Under the pieces are notes generated by a model that was not told the DNA's origin, searched no databases, and saw nothing but the letters and a program-made list of their open reading frames with translations. 41,153 nucleotides of DNA, taken from Caedibacter sp052030685 (GTDB lineage Bacteria; Pseudomonadota; Gammaproteobacteria; Francisellales; Francisellaceae). Both the position numbers and the translations under genes were made by a program. The stretch covers positions 1 through 41,153 of the forward strand of contig NZ_JBQAJM010000022.1 in assembly GCF_052030685.1 (NCBI RefSeq), written 5' to 3'. Below are positions 8,090 through 17,295 of this stretch, piece by piece (the first letter of the stretch is position 1; every line of letters starts with the position of its first letter).

Positions 8090-9343
8090 TTATTTTTTCA
8101 AAGGAAACATTACAAATCCGGCCTTAACATTAGTCAATATCAATAAAAGCAAACTTAAACAAAGTGGCAACAGAAGCACAAGAAAAGCACCGCTAAAAAC
8201 ACTTGGGTTATGAATTTCTTTTAAATCACCACCATTTATCCACATACTAACATAATCAACCAAATGCTGAAAAAGAGCCGCTGATAGACCAATGGTCATA
8301 TTGACCACTGCCAACACAGTACCATGCACTTTATTTGGGAAAATATCATCAACAACAGCAAATGCTAAAAGCATACTTGAGACAAAAAAGCCCAGTAAAA
8401 AATAAAGCACATAGAGCATGCTAATCGTAAACACGTTTGGCAATAACACGATAAGACTAAAGACAACAATCGTCATGATGTTAGTCACAATCATCCATGC
8501 TTTCTTTGCGTTAGTCAGGCGAGCAACAATACCATGTGTCGGACCGCCTACAGCTATGCCAATAAAAATCATCGCACTAATCGACGCTGCAGTCGTTGCA
8601 TCAAACTGATAAGTGTACTGTAAGAACACCACATCATAAAGCTCTGAAAAAGCATTAACGACAGTACCGACCATAATGCCAGCATAAATAGCAATCAACC
8701 ACAGATCTTTAGACTTTAGTACATACAAATGCGCTTTTGAGAGCTTCCTTGAGATTGTCTTGTGTGTCACAAACTCACGTGGCCGCACACAAAGATAAAT
8801 CACCAATGAAAAGATCACGCCAATATAGCCAATTAACCATAACGCGCCCTCCCAAGTGAGCTTTTCAATCCAATAAGCTAATAATACTTGGCCAAAAATA
8901 CCGCCTAATACACCAATTGTATTTGTTAATCCTACTGCAATTGGGAAAACATTGTTGGGCAGTACATCGGATGCCACTTTAAGCGCACCTAAGAAAGCAA
9001 ACGCTGAACCAATCGCAATAAGTATGCGTCCGATCCACATCATGCTGAGGGATTGATCCCAGATAAATACCAAAATTCCAACACTCATCACAAGACAGGA
9101 TAATGATAATGTCCACTTACAGCCAAATCGATCAAGCATAAGTCCCGCCGGTATTTGAGCAATCGCATAAATCGGAAAATAAATTGCCATCACTGAAACC
9201 ACTTGATTAATATCCAAATTAAGCGAATGCGCAATTGGTGCCAATAGTACACTCGGCGCCGTATGTTGAAAATAATCCAACGCATAGAATATTGCTGCAA
9301 CCAACCACACAAGCCACGCAATGGTTAATGTTCTTGCTTTCAT
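8090..9343 (-). CDS. MFS transporter, Pht-like (substrate unknown)
   Basis: A 417-residue inner-membrane carrier with about 12 hydrophobic segments. The start region (FYALDYFQHTAPSVL), the helix 2-3 loop GLMLDRFGCKWTL (MFS motif A) and the general length resemble the phagosomal nutrient transporter (Pht) group described in Legionella and Francisella. That assignment is from memory, and the substrate cannot be read from sequence. It begins 20 bases after the stop of the Aas-like gene on the same strand, with GGAG before its ATG, so the two are probably one transcript. In E. coli aas is paired with the lysophospholipid flippase LplT, but this protein does not look like LplT. Confidence 0.7.
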   Translation of the reverse strand: MKARTLTIAWLVWLVAAIFYALDYFQHTAPSVLLAPIAHSLNLDINQVVSVMAIYFPIYAIAQIPAGLMLDRFGCKWTLSLSCLVMSVGILVFIWDQSLSMMWIGRILIAIGSAFAFLGALKVASDVLPNNVFPIAVGLTNTIGVLGGIFGQVLLAYWIEKLTWEGALWLIGYIGVIFSLVIYLCVRPREFVTHKTISRKLSKAHLYVLKSKDLWLIAIYAGIMVGTVVNAFSELYDVVFLQYTYQFDATTAASISAMIFIGIAVGGPTHGIVARLTNAKKAWMIVTNIMTIVVFSLIVLLPNVFTISMLYVLYFLLGFFVSSMLLAFAVVDDIFPNKVHGTVLAVVNMTIGLSAALFQHLVDYVSMWINGGDLKEIHNPSVFSGAFLVLLLPLCLSLLLLILTNVKAGFVMFPLKK

Positions 9344-9363
9344 TATTGCTCCATTTTAAATGG

Positions 9364-11535
9364 TTATCTTAACAGGTCTAATACTTTATGCTTTGCCGCA
9401 CTAAAGTCAGTTTTGCCCGAACCTAATTTTGGAATAGCATCAACCTGAAAATAGTTTTGTGGCTTTAATAAATTATTTATCTTAGCACTATTTACTCGTT
9501 GTTTGATATCGCTAGCATCCATTGCCATGGTATATAAAAGCGATATACATTCGCCTTTTTTCTGATCTGGTGTTGCCACAGCTAATATTTCATTCTCTTC
9601 GTTATCGGCACCCAAAAGCGTCATGATCTCCTCTTCAACCGCAGATAGACTAACCATCTCACCACCTAGCTTTGCAAAGCGTGAGTAGCGATCCAAAATC
9701 GTTAAATAACCGTCTTCATCAAGTCTTCCTTTATCTCCTGTTTGATACCAACGAATGCGATTGCGTTTAAAGATCACTTCAGCTGTTTTCTGCGGATTAT
9801 GTAAGTAACCTTCCATGACATTGACTCCACCAAAGGTGATCATGCCAGCCTCACCAATCGATAATTCTTCTTTAGATTCAGGATCAATGATCATAAAACG
9901 CCCGCCAGGAACCGAACTGCCGACAGTACCAATCTTATTATTAATTTTATCGTCTTCATTTGGTTGATTGACACTTGCCACAGGACTCAATTCAGTTGTG
10001 CCATAACCTTCATAAATAATCTTATCAAACTTCTTCTCAAACATGGCTCTGACTTCAGGCAAAAGCTTCTCAGCACCGGCAACAACGAAGTTTAATGATG
10101 AGAATTGTTCGGCTGTCAACTGACGTGCCTTTGAGTAAATTCTAAAGAAAGTTGATGTGCCACATAAAATGGTTGGTTTATATTTATCTGCTAACTCACC
10201 CAACATCGCCGCATCAGTAGGGTCCGGGTGACAGACCATAAATACACCTTCAAGCAACGGTAAAATGGTTGTTGCTGTCAAACCAAAGGCATGAAAAATT
10301 GGCAAGATACTTAAAATAGAATCGTCTGATTTAGCACCCAATATAATCATTGACTGTTTGACATTTCCTAGGATGTTTTTGTGACTTAATACGACACCTT
10401 TAGGTTTACCTTCGCTACCACTACTAAATAGAATAGCCGCCGTATGATCGGTGGAAACTCGTGTGACATAATGTCTAATCAAATGTTCAGCTGATGATAA
10501 CTTCACGTGCAATAAAGTTTTCAATAAAGTAAATTTATCCAACTGCTGACGCAGATCTTCTAGCAGAATAATTTTTGAGTTACTAAATACTTCCTCTAAG
10601 AAAAATCCTTTTTTCTTTAACTGCTCAATAAAGCGACCTGAAGTAATAATCGTTTTGATGTCAGATTCAGAAATAGCCGCATCAAGCGCTGATTTCGATG
10701 CTGTATAGTTTAAATTAACCAGTGTTTTACCCAACACAAAACCACTCATCATTGCCATTGCACCACCTACACTAGGGGGCAAACAAATACCAATGCGTTC
10801 CTGTTCACGTAAGATCGGCTCAAGTAATTTTGATAGTGCAAGCGTTGCAACAAGCAGACGCTCAGAGCTTAGCTCAACACCGGTTGAGTCAGCAATCACT
10901 TTTTTGCCCTTACGTGCTTTTGCTTGCTTGATCCATACCTCCGGAATTGATGGCATCAGTGAAATATAACGCTCCCAAGCATAAATATTCTTCTCTGCTA
11001 ACAGATCTGACAGCGCTTTCTTATCAAGTGCAATGCCAATTGGCTCAAAGAAGCTTAGATGCAACCACTGTGGCACATTACGCCCACGGGTATATTTAAT
11101 GCATTCAAAGCCACAAACCTGCATAGGGATAATTTCATTATTGAGCTTTACCACATCATCATAAAGCGCTTGAGGCACTAGCAAAACACCCTGTTTATCC
11201 CATGACGTCAGAAAAGACTGTGGAATAATCTTAACACCTGTTCTCTTTAGTAAATAATCCACTAGTTTCGACGGCGGACTTTGGCACTCCATGACTACTG
11301 TGACTGTTTGACGTGCAATGCGCTGTAACAGTACAGCTAGAAATAAATTAACATTATTACTAATAACCACTGCCGGTTTGAAATTCGGCACATAGTTGAC
11401 ATGATGAAAGTTACACATATAACGTTGGCGCTCTTTCAACTGCATAACGGCAATTAAGGTTTTATTTGGCCAAATATATAATGAACCCAAAACAACTATA
11501 ACAAACAGGGTAAATACCCCTAACAATATTGACAT
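9364..11535 (-). CDS. Aas-like acyl-ACP/acyl-CoA synthetase with a degenerate acyltransferase domain
   Basis: A 723-residue protein laid out like E. coli Aas: a membrane anchor, an N-terminal PlsC-like acyltransferase fold, then an AMP-forming acyl-activating enzyme. The synthetase half looks intact: FSSGSEGKPKGVV (nucleotide loop), YGTTELSPV, YQTGDKG and the catalytic lysine in LGSGKTDF. In the acyltransferase half the catalytic NHxxxxD motif reads NNVNLFL, so both His and Asp are lost, and the EGR block reads VPQAL. It probably activates fatty acids but cannot acylate lysophospholipid itself. The ATG at 11535 is chosen over the GTG at 11544 because GAGGTGG lies five bases before it. An MFS gene follows after 20 bases. 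Confidence 0.82.
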   Translation of the reverse strand: MSILLGVFTLFVIVVLGSLYIWPNKTLIAVMQLKERQRYMCNFHHVNYVPNFKPAVVISNNVNLFLAVLLQRIARQTVTVVMECQSPPSKLVDYLLKRTGVKIIPQSFLTSWDKQGVLLVPQALYDDVVKLNNEIIPMQVCGFECIKYTRGRNVPQWLHLSFFEPIGIALDKKALSDLLAEKNIYAWERYISLMPSIPEVWIKQAKARKGKKVIADSTGVELSSERLLVATLALSKLLEPILREQERIGICLPPSVGGAMAMMSGFVLGKTLVNLNYTASKSALDAAISESDIKTIITSGRFIEQLKKKGFFLEEVFSNSKIILLEDLRQQLDKFTLLKTLLHVKLSSAEHLIRHYVTRVSTDHTAAILFSSGSEGKPKGVVLSHKNILGNVKQSMIILGAKSDDSILSILPIFHAFGLTATTILPLLEGVFMVCHPDPTDAAMLGELADKYKPTILCGTSTFFRIYSKARQLTAEQFSSLNFVVAGAEKLLPEVRAMFEKKFDKIIYEGYGTTELSPVASVNQPNEDDKINNKIGTVGSSVPGGRFMIIDPESKEELSIGEAGMITFGGVNVMEGYLHNPQKTAEVIFKRNRIRWYQTGDKGRLDEDGYLTILDRYSRFAKLGGEMVSLSAVEEEIMTLLGADNEENEILAVATPDQKKGECISLLYTMAMDASDIKQRVNSAKINNLLKPQNYFQVDAIPKLGSGKTDFSAAKHKVLDLLR

Positions 11536-11643
11536 TAATGCCACCTCATCATCGGCAATTTTATTTATCTGATCAAAGTATATAACGCTTACACACCATT
11601 TTACAGTGTTTCTGTTATTGAATCTATCATACGTAAATACTCA

Positions 11644-11672
11644 TTAAAACTCATCGTATTATCATGTACAAT
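11644..11672 (+). promoter_or_regulatory. Candidate promoter of mutS
   Basis: TTAAAA at 11644-11649 and TACAAT at 11667-11672 are 17 bases apart, placing a transcription start near 11679, about 25 bases before the ATG at 11705. The -10 is good and the -35 is weak. It was identified by eye. Confidence 0.4.
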
Positions 11673-11704
11673 GCTCATCATTGATATTTTTAGATAACTA
11701 CGCC

Positions 11705-14314
11705 ATGTTGATTGAAAGCACACACACCCCAATGATGCAGCAATATTTAACGATCAAATCTCAATACCCTGAGACGCTTTTGTTTTATCGCATGGGTGAT
11801 TTTTATGAGTTATTTTATGATGATGCACAAAAAGCCGCTAAGCTTCTTGATATCAGCCTTACAACGCGCGGCAAATCCAATGGTGAACCCATTGCCATGG
11901 CAGGTGTGCCCTATCATGCCGCTGAGAACTATCTATCGCGCCTGATAAAACAAGGCTTAAGTGTCGCCATTTGTGAACAAGTAGGCGATGTTAATAACAA
12001 AGGCCCTGTCGCACGCGAAGTCGTACGTGTTATCACGCCGGCAACTGTTGCTGAAGAGAGCTTTACTGAGAGTAATGATAGCAATATTTTAATGGCAGTT
12101 TTTGAGAATAAAACACGTATGGGCATTGCCTATTTAGAGTTTACGCAGGGTGAACTAAAGGTGCTTGAAATCAAGCGTGAGACTAACACACTTCATAATC
12201 AGGTGCATCGCTTAAAGGCTAAAGAATTACTGACTTGCGAGACTAACTCCGATGAAGTTCAGTCTCATCTGAGAAATGAACAAATCTCTATTCAAAAGCG
12301 TCCTGAATGGGAATTTCAGCTCATGGGTGCTAAAAAATTAATTCAACAGTATTTTGGTCAAAATGTCTTAACTGATGAGCTCAATAAAAAACCTTTAGCG
12401 ATATCAGCTGCTGGCGCTTTACTCAATTATCTGGAGAATACGCAAAAGACAGCACCAAAACATTTACACAACATCACCATCGAATCTGATGAGAGTTTAT
12501 TAGATATTGATACTTCAAGTCGACGTAATCTTGAGCTTGAGACAAGTCTTTCTGGCAAAGGTAATCACACACTTTTTGCCATCATCAACAAATGCCAAAC
12601 AGCGCTTGGCAATCGCCTATTAAAACAATGGTTTAAGTCACCGATAAAAGATCATCATGTTTTAAAGAGCCGCCAAGATGCGATACAAGATCTCATTCAG
12701 CAAGCCGCCATCGATGACGTCCAAATTTTGCTTAAGCAAACACAAGATATCGAGCGTATTGCCTCACGTATCGCTTTAAATAGCGCCAAACCCAAAGATT
12801 TAATCGCACTGCGACACACTTTGGGTATTTTGCCTAGTCTAAAAACAACGATTGAAAATCGTCAGCATGATCCACTGCTGATCACACATGCCAAGCATTT
12901 AACGCTATTACCACAAATTCTAGGTCTTTTAAGCGAATCATTAGTTGATGAACCACCAATTACCATTCGTGACGGAGGGGTTATCAAAGAAGGTTTTGAT
13001 CAACATCTTGATGAATTGAGAAATATTAGTCAGCATGCAGGTGATTATTTAATTCAACTGGAGCAACAAGAGCGTGAACGCACTGGCATTAATACGTTAA
13101 AAGTTAGCTTTAACAAAGTGCATGGTTACTATATTGAAATATCTAAGGCACATAAAGTAGAGCTGCCTGTTGATTACACACGCCGGCAAACGCTTAAAAA
13201 CGCTGAACGTTATATCACTCCTGAACTAAAATCCTTTGAAGATAAGATTCTAAGCAGTGCAGAGAAAGCACTCACCTATGAGAAAAGTCTATATCAGAAT
13301 ATTTTAGAGCAAATTCTTGTGGTGTACCAAGATTTGCAACAAACGGCAAAAGCAATTGCTGAAATTGACGTTTTAACGAATTTGGCAGAGCGCGCCATCA
13401 CCTTAAAGTTAAATCGCCCCCAATTATCAAAAGATAAGATTTTGGATATTAGAGATGGTCGACATTTAGTGATTGAAGCTTTATCTAAATCACCCTTTAT
13501 TGCTAATAGTAATCGTTTAGATGAACAAAAGCACTTACAAATCATTACAGGTCCTAACATGGGTGGTAAATCGACCTATATGCGTCAAATTGCACATATC
13601 GTATTTCTTGCGCATATAGGCGCCTTTGTTCCCGCACAAAGTGCGTTAATTGGTGATATTGATGCGATTTATACACGCATTGGCGCATCTGATGATATCA
13701 GCTCAGGACGCTCAACTTTTATGGTGGAGATGACAGAATGCGCGCATATTTTGCGTCATGCCACAGATAAAAGCCTCGTATTAATGGATGAAATTGGACG
13801 TGGCACTAGTACTTTTGATGGCTTAGCATTGGCAATGGCGTGCGCTGAAAAGCTGTTAAAAATCGAAGCTTATACACTCTTTGCCACACATTATTTTGAA
13901 CTGACTCACTTGGCTGCACAGTACCCTACTTTAGAGAATATTCATTTTGAAGCGACGGAATACAAAGATACGATTATTTTCTTACACCAAGCTAAGCAGG
14001 GAGCCGCACTTAAAAGCTATGGCATTCAAGTGGCGAAGCTTGCGGGTGTGCCTCATGATGTCTTAAAAAATGCCAAAAAAATTTTATCACGCTTGGAAAT
14101 GCGCGATAGTGATCCTTACGCGCCTATTCAGCAAAGCTTAGATTTTAGTTTCACTAATCATCATGAGCATAATAATAGCAATGATACAAATCATGATCTA
14201 ATAATCGAAAAACTCAAAGCACTTGATCCTAATAAACTGACACCGATTGAAGCGATGACCACACTTTTTGACCTAAAATCCGCACTTGAGGCTGAAGAAA
14301 AACAACTGATTTAA
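11705..14314 (+). CDS. mutS: DNA mismatch repair protein MutS
   Basis: MutS recognises mismatches and small loops and recruits MutL. Taken from the ATG at 11705 it has 869 residues, a normal length. The N-terminus HTPMMQQYLTIKSQYPETLL leads into GDFYELF, which holds the mismatch-wedging Phe-x-Glu. The C-terminal ABC-type ATPase has Walker A GPNMGGKST, a signature region with DDISSGRSTFMVEM, and Walker B LVLMDEIGRGTSTFDG; a short C-terminal dimerisation tail follows. A TTG at 11681 in the same frame would add eight non-conserved residues. It is a single gene with its own likely promoter, converging on murF; mutL is not in the window. The 83 bases to the murF stop show nothing clear. Confidence 0.97.
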   Translation: MLIESTHTPMMQQYLTIKSQYPETLLFYRMGDFYELFYDDAQKAAKLLDISLTTRGKSNGEPIAMAGVPYHAAENYLSRLIKQGLSVAICEQVGDVNNKGPVAREVVRVITPATVAEESFTESNDSNILMAVFENKTRMGIAYLEFTQGELKVLEIKRETNTLHNQVHRLKAKELLTCETNSDEVQSHLRNEQISIQKRPEWEFQLMGAKKLIQQYFGQNVLTDELNKKPLAISAAGALLNYLENTQKTAPKHLHNITIESDESLLDIDTSSRRNLELETSLSGKGNHTLFAIINKCQTALGNRLLKQWFKSPIKDHHVLKSRQDAIQDLIQQAAIDDVQILLKQTQDIERIASRIALNSAKPKDLIALRHTLGILPSLKTTIENRQHDPLLITHAKHLTLLPQILGLLSESLVDEPPITIRDGGVIKEGFDQHLDELRNISQHAGDYLIQLEQQERERTGINTLKVSFNKVHGYYIEISKAHKVELPVDYTRRQTLKNAERYITPELKSFEDKILSSAEKALTYEKSLYQNILEQILVVYQDLQQTAKAIAEIDVLTNLAERAITLKLNRPQLSKDKILDIRDGRHLVIEALSKSPFIANSNRLDEQKHLQIITGPNMGGKSTYMRQIAHIVFLAHIGAFVPAQSALIGDIDAIYTRIGASDDISSGRSTFMVEMTECAHILRHATDKSLVLMDEIGRGTSTFDGLALAMACAEKLLKIEAYTLFATHYFELTHLAAQYPTLENIHFEATEYKDTIIFLHQAKQGAALKSYGIQVAKLAGVPHDVLKNAKKILSRLEMRDSDPYAPIQQSLDFSFTNHHEHNNSNDTNHDLIIEKLKALDPNKLTPIEAMTTLFDLKSALEAEEKQLI

Positions 14315-14397
14315 AGTCGTTATTTTGGTCAATAGCTCAGTACATTAAAAACAAGTATTAGGTGATAATTAGCTGATCTAAATTATAGCCATTTTCA

Positions 14398-15774
14398 TCA
14401 CTCTACTTCCTTATAATACTGCCTTAAACTGTTCACCACTTCTTCCATCTTATTGGCACGTGATCCCTTCACTAAGATGCGTGAGCGTGTATTTTGATTT
14501 TTACTAAGGTCATCCTGTAGTGCTTTAATTAAGGGACTCTTTTGCTCAAAATAGTGTGCATGATTTCCTGCCGCTTTGGCAAGCAATGTCATCCACGCTT
14601 TATTGCCATACAAATAGACATAGTCAATGCGTGATTGTTTTATCATACACCCAATCTGTTGATGATAATACTCAGCATGCTCACCAAGCTCGCCCATATT
14701 GCTCAGCACCAGATACTTATTACCCTTAAATTTCGCTAAATCTTCAATGGCTGCTTTCACAGACTGAACACTGGCGTTATAAGTATCATCAATTATGGTT
14801 ATATAATCATTTAAAGAGGTTAAAGAGAATCGTCCTTTATAGGGTTGATAATGCGCTAATGCTTTAAGCGCTGTATCAATATCTAATTGCAATGCATAAA
14901 TAAAAGAAAGTGCTGTTAATGTATTTTGGATATTATGCGCCCCAACGACATTAAGCTGTGCCTCATATTGTTTTTTTGCCACACTCACTGTAAAGCTCAG
15001 TGCTGTTGTTGACTCTGTTTGCTCACATAGATAAATATTTGCATTAGTATTATTCATTGAGAATGTGACTTGATTAACCGCTAAATCGTTAGCAAAAGCA
15101 TTAATTCTTGCGTCATCCAAATTAATCATTGCTTTACCCTGCGCCTTTATCCCTTGCAGTAAGGCACCCTTTTCAATCATCACACCATCAAGTGATTTTA
15201 GCTTTTCCAAGTGTGATGCTGAAACATTGGTAATACCGGCATAATCGGGCTTAATTAACTGTGTTAAATGCGGGATCTCACCTGGGGCGTTAGTTCCGGC
15301 TTCAATCACCAAGAAATCAGCATTATGCGGGGTTGACAACACCGTCATTGGTACACCAAGATCATTATTGAAATTACCATGACTGTAATGCACCTTACCG
15401 AATGTTTTAAGCATACACACTAGCATTTCCTTGGTCGTTGTTTTGCCGCAACTTCCCGTTATTGATAATACTGGCATACTAAGTGTTTGCCGATATAAAA
15501 AAGCTAAATCAAACAGTGCTTGACGAGTATCTTTGACGATGATTTGTGGCACATCAAGATTGTCTTGTTTTTGTGTCACCAAAACGGCAACGGCACCATT
15601 TTGTATGGCATTATTGATAAAGTCATGCCCATCGCGTGCGCCTTTTAATGCCACAAATAACTGACCTTCATTAATCTCTTTGGAATTAATATGTGCACCA
15701 GCAATTGCCACATCTTGTCCAATGTACTGACAGTCATTTAACTGCAAAGCCAATGACTTTAATGACTTAATCAT
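14398..15774 (-). CDS. murF: UDP-N-acetylmuramoyl-tripeptide--D-alanyl-D-alanine ligase MurF
   Basis: The last cytoplasmic Mur ligase: it adds D-Ala-D-Ala to UDP-MurNAc-tripeptide using ATP. From the ATG at 15774 the protein is 458 residues. The ATP loop TGSCGKTTTKEM, the VEAGTNAPGEI block and ITNVSASHLEKL (magnesium and substrate site) identify MurF. An upstream ATG at 15813 adds 13 unrelated residues inside murE; the ATG at 15774 has TTGGAG just upstream. It overlaps the end of murE by eight bases, implying coupled translation. It is the last gene of the seven-gene operon. Confidence 0.95.
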   Translation of the reverse strand: MIKSLKSLALQLNDCQYIGQDVAIAGAHINSKEINEGQLFVALKGARDGHDFINNAIQNGAVAVLVTQKQDNLDVPQIIVKDTRQALFDLAFLYRQTLSMPVLSITGSCGKTTTKEMLVCMLKTFGKVHYSHGNFNNDLGVPMTVLSTPHNADFLVIEAGTNAPGEIPHLTQLIKPDYAGITNVSASHLEKLKSLDGVMIEKGALLQGIKAQGKAMINLDDARINAFANDLAVNQVTFSMNNTNANIYLCEQTESTTALSFTVSVAKKQYEAQLNVVGAHNIQNTLTALSFIYALQLDIDTALKALAHYQPYKGRFSLTSLNDYITIIDDTYNASVQSVKAAIEDLAKFKGNKYLVLSNMGELGEHAEYYHQQIGCMIKQSRIDYVYLYGNKAWMTLLAKAAGNHAHYFEQKSPLIKALQDDLSKNQNTRSRILVKGSRANKMEEVVNSLRQYYKEVE

Positions 15775-17281
15775 TTTTTCTCCAAAAATCCAATACCACA
15801 TCTCGCTCATCAAAATATATTTTTTGATGATTTTTATCTAAATAAGTTTCATGCCCTTTGCCAGCGAGCAAAATAACATCGTCAACATCAGCCTTACTTA
15901 AGGCATATTCTATCGCCTGTTTGCGATCTTCAATGACAATAAATTCTGCAAATTTATCATCAAATCCCGAAATAATATCTTTAACAATATCTTTAATCTC
16001 ATCCGTGCGACTATTATCCTCTGTAACGATCACAAAGTCCGCCATATCTTGGGCTGCTTTTGCCATTAATGGACGCTTACTATGCTCGCGCGAACCACCA
16101 CAACCAAACACGCAATATAGTTTGCCTTTTGTTTGCACACGCACGGCTTGTAAGGCGTTAGCTAAAGCATCCGCAGTATGCGCGTAATCGATAACAACAA
16201 GTGCGTTTCCATTGTGTATCAGTTTTTCAAGACGTCCTTTAGGGTTATGTAAAGAAGGTAAAGTTTTCAATACGTCGGCAAAGAGGTAATTGTTTACCAA
16301 CAATGCACAAACCACTGCGGCAATATTGCTGACATTATACTCACCAATAATCGGTATCGTAATAGCTAATGCCTTGTTATTTTTAAAAAACACATCAACC
16401 ACAAAGCCGCCTGAAGATATCGATTGTATTGGCATATAACAATCGGCTTGGCTATTAACAAGACTAAAACTAAAAACCTGTTTCTCTTGTTCTTCAATCA
16501 ACTCATAATACAAGCGTCTGCCATAGTGATTATCAATATTAATGACGCATTTCTTAACACTTGGTAATAAGAATAATTTTCTCTTGGCTTGAAAATATGC
16601 TTCCATCGTCTGATGGTAATCCAAATGATCAACATCAAGATTACTAAATATCGCCGTTTGAATATTGACATTGACAATACGCTTTTGATCGATCGCGTGC
16701 GAAGATGCCTCCATAGCAACTGTATTAACAACCTGAGAATGGAATGTCCTAAGCATTCTTTGAAGACTTAAATTATCCAATGTTGTTAAATTAGAATCTG
16801 TTAATGTCGGAAATATCCCGTTACCAATGGTGCCTAACACACCGACCTTGCAATTAAGTGTCGATAAACTTTGTGCCAAAAAATGACAAATTGAACTCTT
16901 ACCATTAGTACCTGTCACTGCAAAGATACTTTGTTGCTCAGATGGATAATCATAAAACCAGCTTGCCAAACTTGAAAGAATTGATTTTAAATTCTGAATC
17001 TCGATAACAAAGGGGCTATCCGCTGAATCAACTAAGCTAAGATCTTCGACTAATATCAGCTTAACACCTTTAGCCCGTAAGTCTTTGACATAATGATGCC
17101 CATCATGCACTTGACCTTTCAACGCAATAAAGCCATCGTTTTTTGTGACTAAGCGGTGATCTTGATAGAGGTTTTCAATTAAACAATATAGATCAGCTAC
17201 AGTATCGGTTGTTTGATAATCAGTTGCTTTTAATGTATTAATTTCAGTTAGAAAGGTTCTGATTTGAGCAATAGTTTTCAC
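15767..17281 (-). CDS. murE: UDP-N-acetylmuramoyl-L-alanyl-D-glutamate--2,6-diaminopimelate ligase MurE
   Basis: MurE adds the third stem-peptide residue. The 504-residue protein has the ATP loop GTNGKSS at 124-130, MEASSHAIDQ, FSNLDVDHLDYHQTM, and a C-terminal amino-acid selectivity motif DNSR in place of the usual DNPR of diaminopimelate enzymes. The arginine that contacts the diaminopimelate carboxylate is kept, so meso-diaminopimelate remains the predicted substrate. The start is a GTG at 17281, 14 bases after the DAHP synthase stop; no ribosome binding site is obvious, and no ATG nearby fits the domain. It overlaps murF. Confidence 0.93.
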   Translation of the reverse strand: MKTIAQIRTFLTEINTLKATDYQTTDTVADLYCLIENLYQDHRLVTKNDGFIALKGQVHDGHHYVKDLRAKGVKLILVEDLSLVDSADSPFVIEIQNLKSILSSLASWFYDYPSEQQSIFAVTGTNGKSSICHFLAQSLSTLNCKVGVLGTIGNGIFPTLTDSNLTTLDNLSLQRMLRTFHSQVVNTVAMEASSHAIDQKRIVNVNIQTAIFSNLDVDHLDYHQTMEAYFQAKRKLFLLPSVKKCVINIDNHYGRRLYYELIEEQEKQVFSFSLVNSQADCYMPIQSISSGGFVVDVFFKNNKALAITIPIIGEYNVSNIAAVVCALLVNNYLFADVLKTLPSLHNPKGRLEKLIHNGNALVVIDYAHTADALANALQAVRVQTKGKLYCVFGCGGSREHSKRPLMAKAAQDMADFVIVTEDNSRTDEIKDIVKDIISGFDDKFAEFIVIEDRKQAIEYALSKADVDDVILLAGKGHETYLDKNHQKIYFDERDVVLDFWRKND

Positions 17282-17295
17282 GATTATTGATGATA

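Noticed and set aside
8090..9343. LplT lysophospholipid transporter, suggested by the Aas-like neighbour
   Set aside because: The sequence lacks the LplT N-terminal and loop patterns that I know; it fits a general MFS/Pht-type carrier better.
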